This document shows, one piece after another, positions 8,164-16,470 of a stretch of DNA of 64,000 nt. The position numbers and the translations under genes are program-made. Origin of the DNA: Shimia gijangensis (GTDB lineage: Bacteria; Pseudomonadota; Alphaproteobacteria; Rhodobacterales; Rhodobacteraceae); the NCBI RefSeq assembly GCF_900142085.1, contig NZ_FQZQ01000022.1, positions 1-64,000 of the forward strand. Direction: 5' to 3'. Each line of letters begins with the position of its first letter. Within the stretch, counting starts at the first letter, position 1. The notes under the pieces were generated by a model that saw only the letters and a list, made by a program, of their open reading frames with translations, did not search any database and was not told the DNA's origin.

Positions 8164-8733
8164 TTAATCCTGCGGATCAATCCAGCCTATGTTGCCGTCT
8201 TCACGGCGATAGACCACATTTACTCCGTCTTTACCTTCGTTGCGGAAAACCAGAACCGGTGCACCCGCGAGCTCCATTTGCATCACGGCTTCACCCACGC
8301 TTAAAGATGGAATCTTAGTTTCCATCTCGGCGACGATCATAGGCTGAAGCGTTTCAGGCTCAGCCTTTTCTGTCTCCCCTTCTGAGGCGAGGATATACGA
8401 GGACGCGCCGAAGAGTTCAACCGGTTCTGCACGATCCTTGTGATGGTCCTTTAGGCGGCGTTTGTAACGACGCAGCTGCTTCTCCATTTTCTGGCTGCAA
8501 TCGTCAAAAGCGGCGTAGATTTCAGTCGCGTGGGCCTTGGCCTGAGCGGTCAGGCCGGTCGATAGATGGACCGTGGCCTCGCAGACATATTCATGTGCGC
8601 TTTTGGAAAAGATAATATTAGCATCGGTCGGGCGTTCAGCGTATTTGCCGACCACCGTACCCAATTCATCCTTCACATGAGTTTGAAGGGCATCACCGAT
8701 ATCGATATGTTTTCCAGTAATTTGGTAGCGCAT
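8164..8733 (-). CDS. hpf: Ribosome hibernation promoting factor, long form
   Basis: 189 aa. Residues 1-100 are the HPF/RaiA domain (MRYQITGKHIDIGDALQTHV, then the basic LRRYKRRLKDHHKD that contacts 16S rRNA). An acidic linker leads to the C-terminal dimerisation domain (about 130-189: KIPSLSVGEAVMQMELAGAP, ending DGNIGWIDPQD). Long HPFs make 100S ribosome dimers in stationary phase. The ATG at 8733 has AAGGAGAC upstream. A separate promoter in the 248-bp gap behind lptB is likely, since the leader holds a TTGACA and a hairpin. Downstream is ptsN. In many proteobacteria rpoN sits between lptB and hpf, but it is absent here. Confident. Confidence 0.95.
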   Translation of the reverse strand: MRYQITGKHIDIGDALQTHVKDELGTVVGKYAERPTDANIIFSKSAHEYVCEATVHLSTGLTAQAKAHATEIYAAFDDCSQKMEKQLRRYKRRLKDHHKDRAEPVELFGASSYILASEGETEKAEPETLQPMIVAEMETKIPSLSVGEAVMQMELAGAPVLVFRNEGKDGVNVVYRREDGNIGWIDPQD

Positions 8734-8771
8734 CCTGTCTCCTTTGCGATGACATGTCGAACCCGGACTAA

Positions 8772-8787
8772 GGGCGTTGAAACGCCC
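8772..8787 (-). promoter_or_regulatory. Leader hairpin upstream of hpf
   Basis: GGGCGTTGAAACGCCC forms a six-to-seven-pair stem with a tiny loop, about 38 nt before the hpf ATG. No T-run follows on the minus strand, so it is more likely a leader structure than a terminator. Function not shown. Confidence 0.35.
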
Positions 8788-8903
8788 GGCGTAAGTTAGG
8801 TTCGAATGCTGAGATTGGACATTTCTGATGATTGTCCGAGGTCGGGCCTTGTCGCAAAGGCTGCGTTGATCAGCGGAGCAGAATCCAGAAATGTCATGCC
8901 TAT

Positions 8904-8932
8904 ATTTGAAAACAGAGAGGCAGAGGTGTCAA
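8904..8932 (-). promoter_or_regulatory. Candidate hpf promoter
   Basis: In the lptB-hpf gap the minus strand has a perfect TTGACA at 8932-8927. It is followed after 17 nt by a weak TCAAAT, or after 22 nt by TATAGG. An A/T-rich stretch and about 170 nt of leader separate it from hpf. The -35 is convincing and the -10 is not. The 248-bp gap otherwise holds no gene. Confidence 0.35.
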
Positions 8933-8981
8933 TGAGGACAGGTCAGTTTTTAGCGTAAATCCGCGTAAAAAATTTTGGGAT

Positions 8982-9740
8982 TCAGGAAATCTTGAAGTTA
9001 TCGCCAAGATAGACCCGACGCACGTTTTCGTTTTCCACAACATCATCAGGGGTTCCAGACATCAGCACTTTACCGTCATGCAGAATATAGGCCCGATCAA
9101 CGATCTCGAGAGTCTCACGCACGTTATGGTCGGTAATCAGCACGCCAATCCCGCGTTTTTTGAGGTCCGCAACAAGATGTCGGATATCCCCGACCGAAAT
9201 TGGGTCCACCCCGGCAAATGGTTCGTCCAACAAAAGATATTTCGGTTCAGCTGCCAGACAACGCGCGATCTCAACACGCCGACGTTCGCCACCCGACAAC
9301 GCAAGTGCAGGCGCGCGGCGTAAATGTTCGATCGAAAATTCTGAAAGAAGTTCTTCGAGTCGCTCGCGGCGTTTGTGGCGGTCCTTTTCGGTAATATCCA
9401 GGATGGCCAGAATGTTGTCTTCAACACTTAAGCCCCGAAAGATGGACATTTCCTGAGGAAGATATCCGATCCCAAGCTTGGCACGCCGATACATCGGCAG
9501 TCGCGTGGCGTCGCGGCCATCGATGGTCACCTTGCCACCTTCGGGCATGATCAGCCCAGCGATTGCGTAAAAGGTTGTGGTCTTGCCGCAGCCATTCGGG
9601 CCAAGCAATGCGACCACTTCACCACGGTTCAGTTCCATGCTGAAATCACGGATCACAACCCGCTTGCGATAACTCTTGCGCAGATTTTCTATGCGAAGGC
9701 CGGACTGGCCTTCCTGCACAGTAAGAGTTGGGCGCGCCAT
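8982..9740 (-). CDS. lptB: LPS export ABC transporter ATP-binding protein
   Basis: Cytoplasmic ATPase of the LptB2FGC complex that extracts lipopolysaccharide from the inner membrane. 252 aa. Walker A GPNGCGKTT (about 49-57), ABC signature LSGGERRRVEIAR (about 149-161), Walker B YLLLDEPFAGVDP (about 169-181) and the switch ITDHNVRETL (about 203-212) are all intact. The start ATG shares its last base with the lptA stop codon (TAATG-type overlap at 9740), so the two are translationally coupled. It ends the rnd-kdsD-lptC-lptA-lptB series. LptF and LptG are not in the window. Confident. Confidence 0.96.
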   Translation of the reverse strand: MARPTLTVQEGQSGLRIENLRKSYRKRVVIRDFSMELNRGEVVALLGPNGCGKTTTFYAIAGLIMPEGGKVTIDGRDATRLPMYRRAKLGIGYLPQEMSIFRGLSVEDNILAILDITEKDRHKRRERLEELLSEFSIEHLRRAPALALSGGERRRVEIARCLAAEPKYLLLDEPFAGVDPISVGDIRHLVADLKKRGIGVLITDHNVRETLEIVDRAYILHDGKVLMSGTPDDVVENENVRRVYLGDNFKIS

Positions 9741-10240
9741 TATTCGTCGCCCGTCTTTAGGATGGTTTTCACGCGGCCTTCCATCTCGGCTGACCCGGTA
9801 TTCAGGTCAACTGTCATCTTGTTTGAGTTTAAGGTGTTTGGCCCTTGGGTCAAAAGAACGTCTCCTGTCATCACAACAGTACCCGCACTGATGTTATAAT
9901 CAGCCCGATCTGCTTCGGCGGCATCTTTCTCTTTGACCAGTAAAACGCGTCCGGTGGCTTCGAGCCGGTCAATGCCGCTGGTTTCCTGATTGTAGATCAC
10001 AAGCACTTCCGGGGCACTGATGCGCATGCTGCCCTGTATGATCAGTACGTTGCCTTTGAACAGAGCGGTGCCATCATTTTGGTTTAAAGATAAAGAATCA
10101 GACGTAATTTCGACAGGTTGTTCGGTGTCTTGCTGCAGTCCACCAAAGGCGACCTCGAATTGCTGAGCATGGGCGGCAAAGGCGAACATCAAGACGCCAA
10201 TCAGAGCAGTTATTCTAAAAAGGGACACGTAAAACCTCAT
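9740..10240 (-). CDS. lptA: LPS transport periplasmic protein LptA (OstA domain)
   Basis: Periplasmic bridge protein that carries LPS between LptC and LptD. 166 aa with a signal peptide (MRFYVSLFRITALIGVLMFA, cleavage after AHA near residue 25). The OstA-like beta-jellyroll follows from about 38: PVEITSDSLSLNQNDGTALF, then GNVLIIQGSMRISAPEVLV and GDVLLTQGPNTLNSNKMTVD. It overlaps both lptC (stop at 10240) and lptB (start at 9740) by single bases, so the three form one translational unit. The short length is normal for alphaproteobacterial LptA. Confidence 0.92.
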   Translation of the reverse strand: MRFYVSLFRITALIGVLMFAFAAHAQQFEVAFGGLQQDTEQPVEITSDSLSLNQNDGTALFKGNVLIIQGSMRISAPEVLVIYNQETSGIDRLEATGRVLLVKEKDAAEADRADYNISAGTVVMTGDVLLTQGPNTLNSNKMTVDLNTGSAEMEGRVKTILKTGDE

Positions 10241-10851
10241 TAGTCCATTGGTATGTATATCAATTTCACACCTTGGGTGAAAAACAAAGTAACTTCGTTA
10301 GGGTTGTCTGTGGGAGAGATCATCATTTTGCCAGCTTCAAACCGCCCCGCAGGGCCCTCACCGGCAACAGCGCCTAGAGTTTCAGCGCTAAGTTCTCTCA
10401 TATTGGCGCTTAGTTCATCAGTGTGAAGTGTGTACCCGTTAGAACTCAGAATGATAACGTTGCCGCTTAGCGTGGCAGTATGAGTTTGGTTGTTCACGCG
10501 CGCTAAGTCCGATGTAAATGCCAGATGCGATCCATCCAACAGATCAATCTCGGCGTCCATCTTTGTGGCCAGCGAGTTAAGCGCATCTTCTGGGTCCGGC
10601 TTGGCTTGATCGGCCGTGAAGGAGACCAGATGCCCGCCAGACGTTTTTCCAGAAAAGAATGGCGCAGTGATCTGCTGTTCGCGTGCGCGCTGCTCCAGAT
10701 CTACCTTGGCAAAGGGGATAGCGTTCGAAGACGTCCCCCCGATATTTTGGGAAATCAGAAACAGGGTAGAAAGCAAAGCCAGCGCACTCAGAGGCAGAAC
10801 GACCTTGAGAAGAGCAACTAAGCGCGAATATGTAATGCCCTCACCGGCCAT
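10240..10851 (-). CDS. lptC: LPS export protein LptC
   Basis: Single-pass inner-membrane protein that receives LPS from LptB2FG and hands it to LptA. 203 aa. One N-terminal membrane helix (about 12-30, LLKVVLPLSALALLSTLFLI) precedes a periplasmic LptC/OstA-like domain: ALNSLATKMDAEIDLLDGSH, then ATLSGNVIILSSNGYTLHTD. Sequence identity within the LptC family is low, so the call leans on topology and on its place between kdsD and lptA. It begins 1 nt after the kdsD stop. Confidence 0.88.
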   Translation of the reverse strand: MAGEGITYSRLVALLKVVLPLSALALLSTLFLISQNIGGTSSNAIPFAKVDLEQRAREQQITAPFFSGKTSGGHLVSFTADQAKPDPEDALNSLATKMDAEIDLLDGSHLAFTSDLARVNNQTHTATLSGNVIILSSNGYTLHTDELSANMRELSAETLGAVAGEGPAGRFEAGKMMISPTDNPNEVTLFFTQGVKLIYIPMD

Positions 10852-10852
10852 T

Positions 10853-11821
10853 TCAACTGAGCCCGACCCTCAGGCAGTCGTGGATGTGTAAAAGCCCGAC
10901 AACTTCTTTGGGACAGCTCGGTTCGGCCACCAACAGACAAGTGATTTTACGGTCATTCATAGTGCTCACGGCCTTTTCAGCCAATGCATCGGGCTCAATC
11001 GTCACCGGGTCGCGGGTCATGACCTCTTGGGCGGTTAGTGTTGCCAGCCCGCTAATATGGCGGCTGATATCTCCATTTGTAATGATACCTTGCAAAAGGC
11101 CGGCCTCATCAGTTACGCCAACCACGCCAAACCCTTTTCGTCCGATCTGAGTCAATGCCTCGGACATGGGCGCATCCAGCTTAACCATCGGCAGGGCGTC
11201 TCCGGTGTGCATCAGGTCGTTGACACGGCTTAGCTGGGCACCCAGTTTTCCGCCCGGATGGAACTCGCGAAAATTCTCGGGCGTGAAACGACGGTGTTCC
11301 ATCATCGCGACTGCCAACGCGTCGCCAAGGGCAAGCGTCATCGTTGTCGATGATGTGGGCACGACCCCGGTTCCACAAGCCTCTTCGGCGCGCGGCAGAA
11401 TTATACCAACATCAGACTGTTTGATCAGGGTCGAATTGGTGCGGCTGGCCACGCCGATCAACGGGATCGAAAAACGGCGGGTGTAGGCAATCACATCTGC
11501 AAGTTCTGGCGTTTCGCCTGAATTGGACAAGACCAAAGCAACGTCGCCTTGCGCCATCATACCAAGATCACCGTGGCTGGCTTCCGCAGGGTGGACGAAA
11601 TGCGCAGGTGTGCCGGTGCTGGCCAATGTAGCCGCAATTTTTCGCGCGATATGGCCGGATTTTCCCATGCCGGAAATAATGATACGCCCGGTCGCCGCCA
11701 GCATGATTTCTACAGCGCGGTCAAACTCATCACCGAGACTATCACCAAGATCGTTTAGTGCCTTGGCTTCGATAGAGATCACCCGGCGGGCAATATCCAG
11801 ATATGATTTATTGTCGACCAT
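10853..11821 (-). CDS. kdsD: Arabinose-5-phosphate isomerase (KpsF/GutQ family)
   Basis: Converts ribulose-5-phosphate to arabinose-5-phosphate, the first step towards Kdo of LPS. 322 aa from ATG 11821. Residues about 35-170 form the SIS sugar-isomerase domain (ISGMGKSGHIARKIAATLAS, then PAEASHGDLGM and LSNSGETPEL). Two CBS domains follow (from about 205, with VGVTDEAGLLQGIITNGDIS and a terminal VVGLLHIHDCL). The ATG overlaps the rnd stop as TGATG. A start 30 nt further upstream is possible but lies within rnd. Location directly before lptC fits LPS-core supply. Confident in function, less so in whether a capsule-specific paralogue exists elsewhere. Confidence 0.92.
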   Translation of the reverse strand: MVDNKSYLDIARRVISIEAKALNDLGDSLGDEFDRAVEIMLAATGRIIISGMGKSGHIARKIAATLASTGTPAHFVHPAEASHGDLGMMAQGDVALVLSNSGETPELADVIAYTRRFSIPLIGVASRTNSTLIKQSDVGIILPRAEEACGTGVVPTSSTTMTLALGDALAVAMMEHRRFTPENFREFHPGGKLGAQLSRVNDLMHTGDALPMVKLDAPMSEALTQIGRKGFGVVGVTDEAGLLQGIITNGDISRHISGLATLTAQEVMTRDPVTIEPDALAEKAVSTMNDRKITCLLVAEPSCPKEVVGLLHIHDCLRVGLS

Positions 11822-12432
11822 CAGTGCGCAAAGATGTCTTGTTCCGGCCAACCTTCAAGATCAAGCAGAGCACGGGTTGGGAGGAAATCAAAGCAAGACT
11901 GGGCCAATTCAGTGCGCCCTTCGCGTTCCAGTCGGGTGTTCAGCTCTTCTCGGAGGCGATGCAGGTAAAGAACGTCCGAGGCCGCGTAATCCAACTGAGC
12001 ATTGGTCAAAGTTTCTGCCCCCCAGTCACTCATCTGTTGGTGCTTTGAGATATCGACGTTCAAAAGCTCTTGCAGCAGGTTTTTCAGTCCATGGCGATCT
12101 GTGTACGTGCGGATCAGTTTCGAGGCAATTTTGGTACAATAAACCGGTGCAGTTAGTGCACCAAAGGCGTTGTGCATTGCGGCAATGTCGAACCGACCAA
12201 AGTGGAACAGCTTGAGCACGTTTGGGTCTTCGATCATCTTGCAAAGGTTGGGGGCCTTGGTTTGGCCCTTGGCAACCTGAACAAGATGCGCATTCCCGTC
12301 GCCACCGGACATTTGGATAACACACAACCGGTCCCGGTGTGGATTTAGCCCCATGGTTTCGCAATCAATTGCCACAACTGAGCCTAGGTCCAGGCCGTCG
12401 GGAAGGTCATTTTGATAGAGATGGTTTGCCAT
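11821..12432 (-). CDS. rnd: Ribonuclease D-like 3'-5' exonuclease, short form
   Basis: 203 aa, containing only the DEDDy exonuclease domain. Motif I VAIDCETMG (about 20-28) gives the D-x-E. FHFGRFDIAAM (about 76-86) is motif II. The DVLYLHRLREEL segment near 151-162 supplies the Y-x-x-x-D-type third motif. The C-terminal HRDC domains of E. coli RNase D are absent, as is usual for short alphaproteobacterial versions. It would trim 3' ends of tRNAs and other small RNAs. First gene of the minus-strand series that continues with kdsD and lptCAB. The linkage to LPS genes is positional only. Confidence 0.88.
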   Translation of the reverse strand: MANHLYQNDLPDGLDLGSVVAIDCETMGLNPHRDRLCVIQMSGGDGNAHLVQVAKGQTKAPNLCKMIEDPNVLKLFHFGRFDIAAMHNAFGALTAPVYCTKIASKLIRTYTDRHGLKNLLQELLNVDISKHQQMSDWGAETLTNAQLDYAASDVLYLHRLREELNTRLEREGRTELAQSCFDFLPTRALLDLEGWPEQDIFAH

Positions 12433-12618
12433 TTGAGCCTCGAATATTCAGTTACCCAAGCATTTACGGCTTCTGCCCGCCTGATTCAATGTTTGTGGCT
12501 GGGCGTCACTCTCAGAAACAGAAATATTCTCGTCAGTACGACAGCCACTATCTGTGACCCAAGCCTTCAATTGGGTTCTTGCGCGGCATTCGCGGACCGA
12601 CTAAATGAGCATTGCATC
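12433..12618. other. Intergenic region between rnd and tRNA-Thr
   Basis: 186 bp carrying the outward promoters of rnd (minus) and tRNA-Thr (plus). No conserved RNA or open frame that I can support, and no clear -35/-10 pair. Confidence 0.4.
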
Positions 12619-12694
12619 GCCTCAATAGCTCAGCTGGTAGAGCAGGTCCTTCGTAAGGACAAGGTCGGGGGTTCGAGTCCCTCTTGAGGCACCA
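12619..12694 (+). tRNA. tRNA-Thr (anticodon CGT)
   Basis: 76 nt folding as a full cloverleaf. The acceptor stem GCCTCAA pairs with TTGAGGC. The D-arm is GCTC-AGCTGGTA-GAGC. The anticodon loop TTCGTAA has CGT at 12652-12654. The T-arm GGGGG-TTCGAGT-CCCTC has one G-T pair. The 3' CCA is encoded (12692-12694). CGT reads the ACG codon of threonine, a common codon in GC-rich genomes. Confidence 0.97.
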
Positions 12695-12744
12695 ATTTCC
12701 ATGCAAAGTGATTTGGCATTGCAACTATCGGTTAGCCTAGGCTC

Positions 12745-13152
12745 TTAGGCGTGCGACGTGTCCTTAAAAACGTATTTTGAGACACCTGCAAAATTTACGG
12801 CAAGAGCAATCAATGATCCTGCCATGGTTGCAAGGACCGCGTTCAGGGGTGTTGGCGACAGCACCCATAGCACTGCCGCAAAGGTCAAATAGTTCACAGC
12901 CATACCAAAACTCTGGATGCCGAAGTACTTGAGAAATCGCGCGCTGATACTGCCGGTTTTTTGATCTGAAAAAGTCCAGTACTGACTGCCAGCCCAGGTG
13001 ACAACCACAGCCACAGAAAAGCTTAGTATGCGCGTCAGGTAGGGGTCACCACCCATTGAAGTAAGCAAAAACAACAGCCCGGCATCCACTAGGAATCCTA
13101 CGGCGCCCACAATCAGGAAGCGCGGGAGAGTGTGGCGTGCCCGGTGGCTCAT
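12745..13152 (-). CDS. GtrA-family membrane protein
   Basis: 135 aa with four predicted membrane helices: FLIVGAVGFLVDAGLLFLLT, then ILSFSVAVVVTWAGSQYWTF, a third near 73-93 and a last near 98-122. Proteins of this family (GtrA, PF04138) are thought to flip or channel lipid-linked sugars. Here the start overlaps the stop of the GT2 gene by 4 bp (ATGA), the usual GT2-GtrA pairing of O-antigen or teichoic-acid glucosylation systems. Together they probably modify a lipid-linked glycan. No third partner (a GtrC-type transferase) adjoins unless the divergent GT-C-like protein at 14414 serves. Confidence 0.88.
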   Translation of the reverse strand: MSHRARHTLPRFLIVGAVGFLVDAGLLFLLTSMGGDPYLTRILSFSVAVVVTWAGSQYWTFSDQKTGSISARFLKYFGIQSFGMAVNYLTFAAVLWVLSPTPLNAVLATMAGSLIALAVNFAGVSKYVFKDTSHA

Positions 13153-14180
13153 TGCCCGACCATTAACTTTTTGGGCTTTTGTGATGTGGGTTGCGGTCGC
13201 GCCTTCGTTGCGACGCCAGGGATGGACAGATATTGCATTCGCTTTGCTTCTTGGCGGGCACGGGTCACCAGATCAAGCACCATTCCAACAGCTCCTGACA
13301 AGCAGGCTATGATCATCAGGCTTGCCGATAGAACGGCAGTTGGCAAGCGCGGTACCAGACCAGTTGCAAAGTATTCGGTAATGACAGGCGCGGCCAAACC
13401 CAAAGCTGCTATCGCCAACAATCCCGCCACCAGCGAGAAGAACCACAATGGTCGCTCGTGGCGTGCCAACCGAAGGATGGTGCGCAGGATACGCACGCCA
13501 TCCCGGATCGAGTTTAGCTTGCTTTCCGAGCCTTCCGGACGGTCGCGAAACGATGACGCCACTTCATCCAAAGGCATCTGCAATTCCAGCGCGTGCACTG
13601 TCAGCTCGGTTTCAATCTCAAAACCCCGAGACATGATCGGAAAGCTTTTTACGAAGCGGTTGGAAAAGACCCGGTAGCCTGACAGCATATCTGTCGCTCC
13701 TGTGCCAAAAATCTTTTGCACCAGACCGGACAACATCATATTGCCCAACTTGTGGCCAGGGCGGTATGCAGTGGTTGAGACTGCGGACCGGGTGCCGTTC
13801 ACCAAATCCAGACATTCCGTCGTCATTAGCCTGACCATCTCAGGGGCGGCAGTTGCGTCATAGGTATCGTCGCCGTCGACCATCAGATAGACATCCGCTT
13901 CAACGTCCGCAAACATGCGGCGCACCACATGACCTTTGCCTTGCCGCGGTTCACGGCGCACAATGGCGCCGGCGGCTTGCGCCCGAATGACGGTCTTGTC
14001 AGTGGAATTGTTGTCATACACATAGATCGTGGCAGTTGGCAGTGCGGCCTGAAAGTCTTTGACTACCTTCGCAATTGCCTCGGCCTCATTGTAACACGGG
14101 ATGAGTACTGCGATTTCTAGTGCATCGAACGCCTGATTGGCGTGAAAAGACTGAAAGTTGCTGCGTAGGCTCTGGTTCAT
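13149..14180 (-). CDS. Glycosyltransferase family 2 with C-terminal membrane helices
   Basis: 343 aa from ATG 14180. The N-terminal GT-A domain (25-245) shows AVLIPCYNEAEAIAKVV, YDNNSTDKT, and the metal site VDGDDTYDA. RDRPEGSESKLN is the acceptor/lipid-contact motif of dolichol- or undecaprenyl-phosphate sugar synthases. Two C-terminal helices (WFFSLVAGLLAIAALGLAAP, then AVLSASLMIIACLSGAVG) anchor it. It likely charges a polyprenyl phosphate with a sugar for GtrA to flip. The start is uncertain: alternatives are ATG 14207 and GTG 14255, none with a strong ribosome site. Confidence 0.88.
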   Translation of the reverse strand: MNQSLRSNFQSFHANQAFDALEIAVLIPCYNEAEAIAKVVKDFQAALPTATIYVYDNNSTDKTVIRAQAAGAIVRREPRQGKGHVVRRMFADVEADVYLMVDGDDTYDATAAPEMVRLMTTECLDLVNGTRSAVSTTAYRPGHKLGNMMLSGLVQKIFGTGATDMLSGYRVFSNRFVKSFPIMSRGFEIETELTVHALELQMPLDEVASSFRDRPEGSESKLNSIRDGVRILRTILRLARHERPLWFFSLVAGLLAIAALGLAAPVITEYFATGLVPRLPTAVLSASLMIIACLSGAVGMVLDLVTRARQEAKRMQYLSIPGVATKARPQPTSQKPKKLMVGQ

Positions 14181-14413
14181 CTCGTGTCTCGCTTTTTGCG
14201 GTCTCATGGATGGGAGCCTGCGCCTTAAACCAACGCGGACTGCCCCCTTTGGCACGACTTTGGTGGTCTAATGTGGCAAATTTTGGGTTAGCAACTGCAA
14301 TTATTACGGCACTTTTCCATGCTGAGGCGGTCCTAAATTAGCCCCGATCATGCCCTTGTGGTGCCCGTGTCCGGTGATGCAAGATGCAAAAAATTCGAGC
14401 AAGGATACGAAGC

Positions 14414-16228
14414 ATGCCCACCCTGCAGAATGCATCCCCAGTGGATCGTTGGCTCAAGATTGTTCTCGTGGTTGTGCTTGTGCTGACGCTTGGCAAGGCG
14501 GTCAACATTGCATTTGATCCGATGACCCGACTCGCCAACGGAGACAACGACGACATCTTGCGGTTTCTTCAGGTCAAAGCGTGGCTGGAAGGGCAAGGAT
14601 GGTTTGATGCCCGAATGTACCGCTTGCTGGCCCCAGAGGGCCTGGATTTACATTGGTCGAGATATGTCGATCTGGGCATTGCGGTTTTGGTTTTGCCACT
14701 TTCAGCCTTTTTACCTCTCGACGCAGCCTTGGGTTTGGGCATTGTCCTGTGGCCAACGCTCCTGTTCGTCGCTCTTGTCTTACTTACCGTGCGCACCGCG
14801 CAGCGCACCTTTGGCAGCCTGACCGCGATCATCGCAGTTTGTGCGATTGTTATGTGGCAGCCGATTGGACAAAATTACTTTTTGCCAACACGAATTGATC
14901 ATCACAATATCCAAATATTGCTGACAACGGCTATGGTTTTCACCTTGATTTTCCCAGGTCGGAAGGCGGTTCTCGGTATTGTGGGGGGCGCGCTGGCTGG
15001 GTTTTCGCTTGCTATTGGGTTAGAGCTTTTGCTGACAATCGCGCTGACCGGCGTTGTGCTCGCTTTGCGCGCTGTGTTCGGACGCGAGGCGCAATCCACG
15101 CAGTTTCTGGCCTTTTGTGCTGCCTTCGCGGTGTCGGCAGCTCTTTTCTTTGCGGGACAGAATGCGCCACAGGTTTGGACAGTATCGCGTTGTGATGTGT
15201 TATCCGTACCGTACCTTGCTTTGACCGCGATGGGGAGTGGTGTGGCTGTGATATACACTCTCTTTGCGCGTCGCATTGCTTTTGTCGGCCTGCGCTTAGG
15301 CATTCTTGTGGCCCTGTCCGCAGGTGGTGTTGTCTTGCTCCTTCCGTTGATCGAACCGTGCTTTTCCGGCCCTTACGGTGCGCTGCCAGAAGACGTTAAA
15401 AAAGTTATCTATGGATCAATCATTGAGGCGAGGCCGGCACTAGGCCCGCTGTTGTCTGGTGACAAGGTGACCTTTATTTACATTGTGCCCCCGCTGTCGG
15501 CTGTGCTGGTGACGAGTGGTATCTGGCTGTGGCGGACTGTTACTATTGAGGATAGAGGCGGTGTGCAGACACGTCGCCTTGGTACTTTGCTGATTTTTGG
15601 ATGGCTGGGGCTGTTGGCCTGCCTCTGGCAGACGCGGCTGATCCTGATGGGTGCGGCTGTGTATCCGCTGCTTGTGGGTGTTGCAGTGGCGAACCTTCTC
15701 GAATTGCGTAAAGGCAAACGCGCTTCGTTGGCCACTTTGGGATTCATCGGTGTCATTTCGACCACGCTTTTTGCCCCAACACTTCAGAAGGCCTCGGCCT
15801 TTATGTCTAGTGGTGCCCCAGAAGGCACTTCCAAAGCACAACGCAGTGCTGACACGTGTCGTGACCCTGACATGCTTCGAAGCCTTTCAGCGATTCCATC
15901 GGCTCGGATTTTTGCGGCTACAAATGTAACTGCGCCGATGATGTTGGTCACTGAGCATATTGGACTGACCGGTCCATATCATCGTAGCCCTGATGCCATG
16001 GCAGACGGGATCATCCCCCTCTACAGCGACGAGACAACCTTGCGGGATGCGCTTGCGCGGACCCAGGCAGATTACCTACTACTATGCCGGGATGCGACGT
16101 TTTGGAAAGACACCGGTTTTGCAACCGCTTTGGCCAAAGGCTTTGTTGCTCAGGGTTTGACCCCAGTTGACGGATTGCATGAAGACTTGCTTTTGCTCGC
16201 AGTCGACCGAACAAAGACAGTAGACTAG
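14414..16228 (+). CDS. Polytopic GT-C-like membrane protein (STT3/PMT-like candidate)
   Basis: 604 aa. About eleven or twelve hydrophobic helices come first, then a soluble C-terminal domain of about 110 residues (from TCRDPDMLRSLSAI). After helix 1 the loop GDNDDILR (43-50) supplies an acidic cluster, and RIDHHNIQ (160-167) resembles the D-H-H motif in loops of oligosaccharyltransferases. Acidic residues in the first outer loop are the hallmark of GT-C enzymes using lipid-phosphate sugars. I choose ATG 14414 (AAGGA 8 nt upstream) over 14384. It is divergent from GT2-GtrA, suggesting it could use the lipid-linked sugar they make. I do not recognise a named gene, and substrate transfer is inferred. 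Confidence 0.6.
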   Translation: MPTLQNASPVDRWLKIVLVVVLVLTLGKAVNIAFDPMTRLANGDNDDILRFLQVKAWLEGQGWFDARMYRLLAPEGLDLHWSRYVDLGIAVLVLPLSAFLPLDAALGLGIVLWPTLLFVALVLLTVRTAQRTFGSLTAIIAVCAIVMWQPIGQNYFLPTRIDHHNIQILLTTAMVFTLIFPGRKAVLGIVGGALAGFSLAIGLELLLTIALTGVVLALRAVFGREAQSTQFLAFCAAFAVSAALFFAGQNAPQVWTVSRCDVLSVPYLALTAMGSGVAVIYTLFARRIAFVGLRLGILVALSAGGVVLLLPLIEPCFSGPYGALPEDVKKVIYGSIIEARPALGPLLSGDKVTFIYIVPPLSAVLVTSGIWLWRTVTIEDRGGVQTRRLGTLLIFGWLGLLACLWQTRLILMGAAVYPLLVGVAVANLLELRKGKRASLATLGFIGVISTTLFAPTLQKASAFMSSGAPEGTSKAQRSADTCRDPDMLRSLSAIPSARIFAATNVTAPMMLVTEHIGLTGPYHRSPDAMADGIIPLYSDETTLRDALARTQADYLLLCRDATFWKDTGFATALAKGFVAQGLTPVDGLHEDLLLLAVDRTKTVD

Positions 16229-16260
16229 AAAACGAAACGATCGCATTAATTTCGCATGGA

Positions 16261-16470
16261 CTAATTTCCGCGCGTTCCAGTTTTTGGAAGACTAGAAAAA
16301 AGTTCTGATTGACCCCGGAATTGCAATTCTTTCAAGGCATCAACCCAGGCCTGCGCCTGATCGACAAGGCCTCTGCGAACCAGATTGAGGGCCATTTCCC
16401 GTTGAGGGCAGTCAGGATAGTTTTCGAGCAGATCAGAAATCATGCTCTTTTCAACGCTTTTACTTGTCAT
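16261..16470 (-). CDS. Small hypothetical protein (69 aa)
   Basis: 69 aa beginning MTSKSVEKSMISDLLENYPD and rich in helix-forming residues (MALNLVRRGLVDQAQAWVDALKEL), with no membrane segment. GGAG lies about 8 nt before the ATG, which supports translation. It is not recognised. It stands alone, tail-to-tail with the GT-C-like gene and divergent from icd across 308 bp. Confidence 0.5.
   Translation of the reverse strand: MTSKSVEKSMISDLLENYPDCPQREMALNLVRRGLVDQAQAWVDALKELQFRGQSELFSSLPKTGTRGN

Noticed and set aside
11523-12215. Long plus-strand frame (230 codons) opposite kdsD/rnd
   Set aside because: Antisense shadow of two well-identified genes; no ribosome site and no recognisable domain.
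12734-12743. AGCCTAGGCT palindrome after tRNA-Thr
   Set aside because: Only ten bases and no context; expected by chance in 64 kb.
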